In this document: piece by piece, positions 4,893 through 5,198 of the stretch
Layout: each line of letters opens with the position of its first letter
Position numbering within the stretch: position 1 is the stretch's first letter
Assembly (NCBI GenBank): GCA_030605265.1
Contig: JAUWIR010000365.1
Span: 1-5,198 of the forward strand
Length of the DNA: 5,198 nt
Direction: 5' to 3'
Source: Pseudomonadota bacterium
Lineage (GTDB): Bacteria > SZUA-182 > DTGQ01
Translations under genes and position numbers: made by a program
The notes under the pieces: generated by a model
Told to the model about the DNA's origin: nothing
The model's input: the letters and a program-made list of their open reading frames with translations, nothing else
Databases searched by the model: none

Positions 4893-5198
4893 TTAAGGTC
4901 CATTTCCGGTTTTACCGAAACATTCCCTCGAAGATATATCAATTCTAAAGATACCTCGCTCCTTGTTCAGGTCCTGCAGGGCAATAGCCACAGAATAGCC
5001 CGCCCGCACCAGCCTGCCCACATAAAGATCAATGCCTGATTTGGGAAACCCTCCCAAAACAGCAGGCGCATCCACATCCCCGGCCGGCTGCAATTTTAAT
5101 CCGGTTACCCGGGATACCGCCCCGGCATCATCATCCAATACTTTTATGAATGCCCCTGCCTGCATGAGCAGGATGCAGCCCTTGGCATCTTTCTTTAA
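4893..5198 (-). CDS. MutS domain I-like protein (possible DGR 'MutS-like' accessory ORF), C-terminal part
   Basis: The frame is open to the right edge (beginning LKKDAKGCILLMQAGAF), so the true start lies outside; the methionine at 5165 is internal to the conserved region. The visible 101 residues align by eye with the mismatch-recognition domain I of MutS: LLMQAGAFIKVLDDDA corresponds to the 'LLFQVGDFYELFFDDA' region, and GGFPKSGIDLYVGRLVRAG with YSVAIALQD to the 'GVPYHAVDSYLAKLVRAGYSVAI' region. The protein ends soon after domain I, so the connector, ATPase and clamp domains of full MutS are absent. In the F-x-E motif used by MutS to probe mismatches, Phe is kept but Glu is replaced by Lys (FIK). 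Small MutS-like ORFs are described as accessories in some DGR cassettes, and the avd-type gene 14 bp downstream supports that role. DGR function is inferred; no reverse transcriptase is in view. Confidence 0.75.
   Translation of the reverse strand, partial: LKKDAKGCILLMQAGAFIKVLDDDAGAVSRVTGLKLQPAGDVDAPAVLGGFPKSGIDLYVGRLVRAGYSVAIALQDLNKERGIFRIDISSRECFGKTGNGP

Overview
This 5.2-kb window reads almost entirely on the minus strand. It looks like accessory DNA from an environmental Gram-negative bacterium, possibly Desulfobacterota or a similar anaerobic lineage. That placement is an inference from gene content: a gingipain-like C25 peptidase with a dockerin-type module, secreted 'YAWSEN-GW' repeat proteins, S23-type four-helix-bundle ORFs and diversity-generating-retroelement (DGR) accessory genes. 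By eye, positions 1-4400 are AT-rich and about 4560-5198 is clearly richer in G+C, so the right end may have a different origin.

Layout in the direction of transcription (right to left): (1) 4893-5198, the C-terminal part of a MutS-domain-I-like gene running off the right edge. (2) 4555-4878, an avd-type four-helix-bundle gene interrupted by one in-frame TGA at codon 80, with homologous-looking sequence continuing in the same frame to a TAG. Genes 1 and 2 look like the tail of a DGR cassette; no reverse transcriptase, template repeat or variable repeat lies in the window. (3) 3441-4364, a secreted protein with four YAWSEN-GW repeats and a fibronectin-III-like domain. (4) 3080-3440, a gene-free stretch holding a 273-bp element with 20-bp terminal inverted repeats and an 8-bp direct flanking repeat, followed by a GGCAC/AAAG repeat block. 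(5) 2750-3079, an S23-type four-helix-bundle gene, apparently C-terminally truncated. (6) 1561-2805, an HPr-kinase-like P-loop protein overlapping gene 5 and carrying an in-frame repeat insertion. (7) 1479-1588, a 110-bp MITE-like element with 14-bp terminal inverted repeats and perfect 8-bp target duplications. (8) 1-1465, the N-terminal 488 codons of a secreted C25 peptidase, running off the left edge.

The most notable observation is at the kinase/peptidase junction. Removing the 110-bp element and one 8-bp duplication restores an arrangement in which the kinase stop codon would overlap the peptidase start by 11 nt. The element therefore appears to have landed in a translationally overlapping gene pair, replaced the last codons and stop of the kinase gene, and now separates the two genes. 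The kinase and peptidase probably formed one operon; no direct functional link can be read from the sequence.
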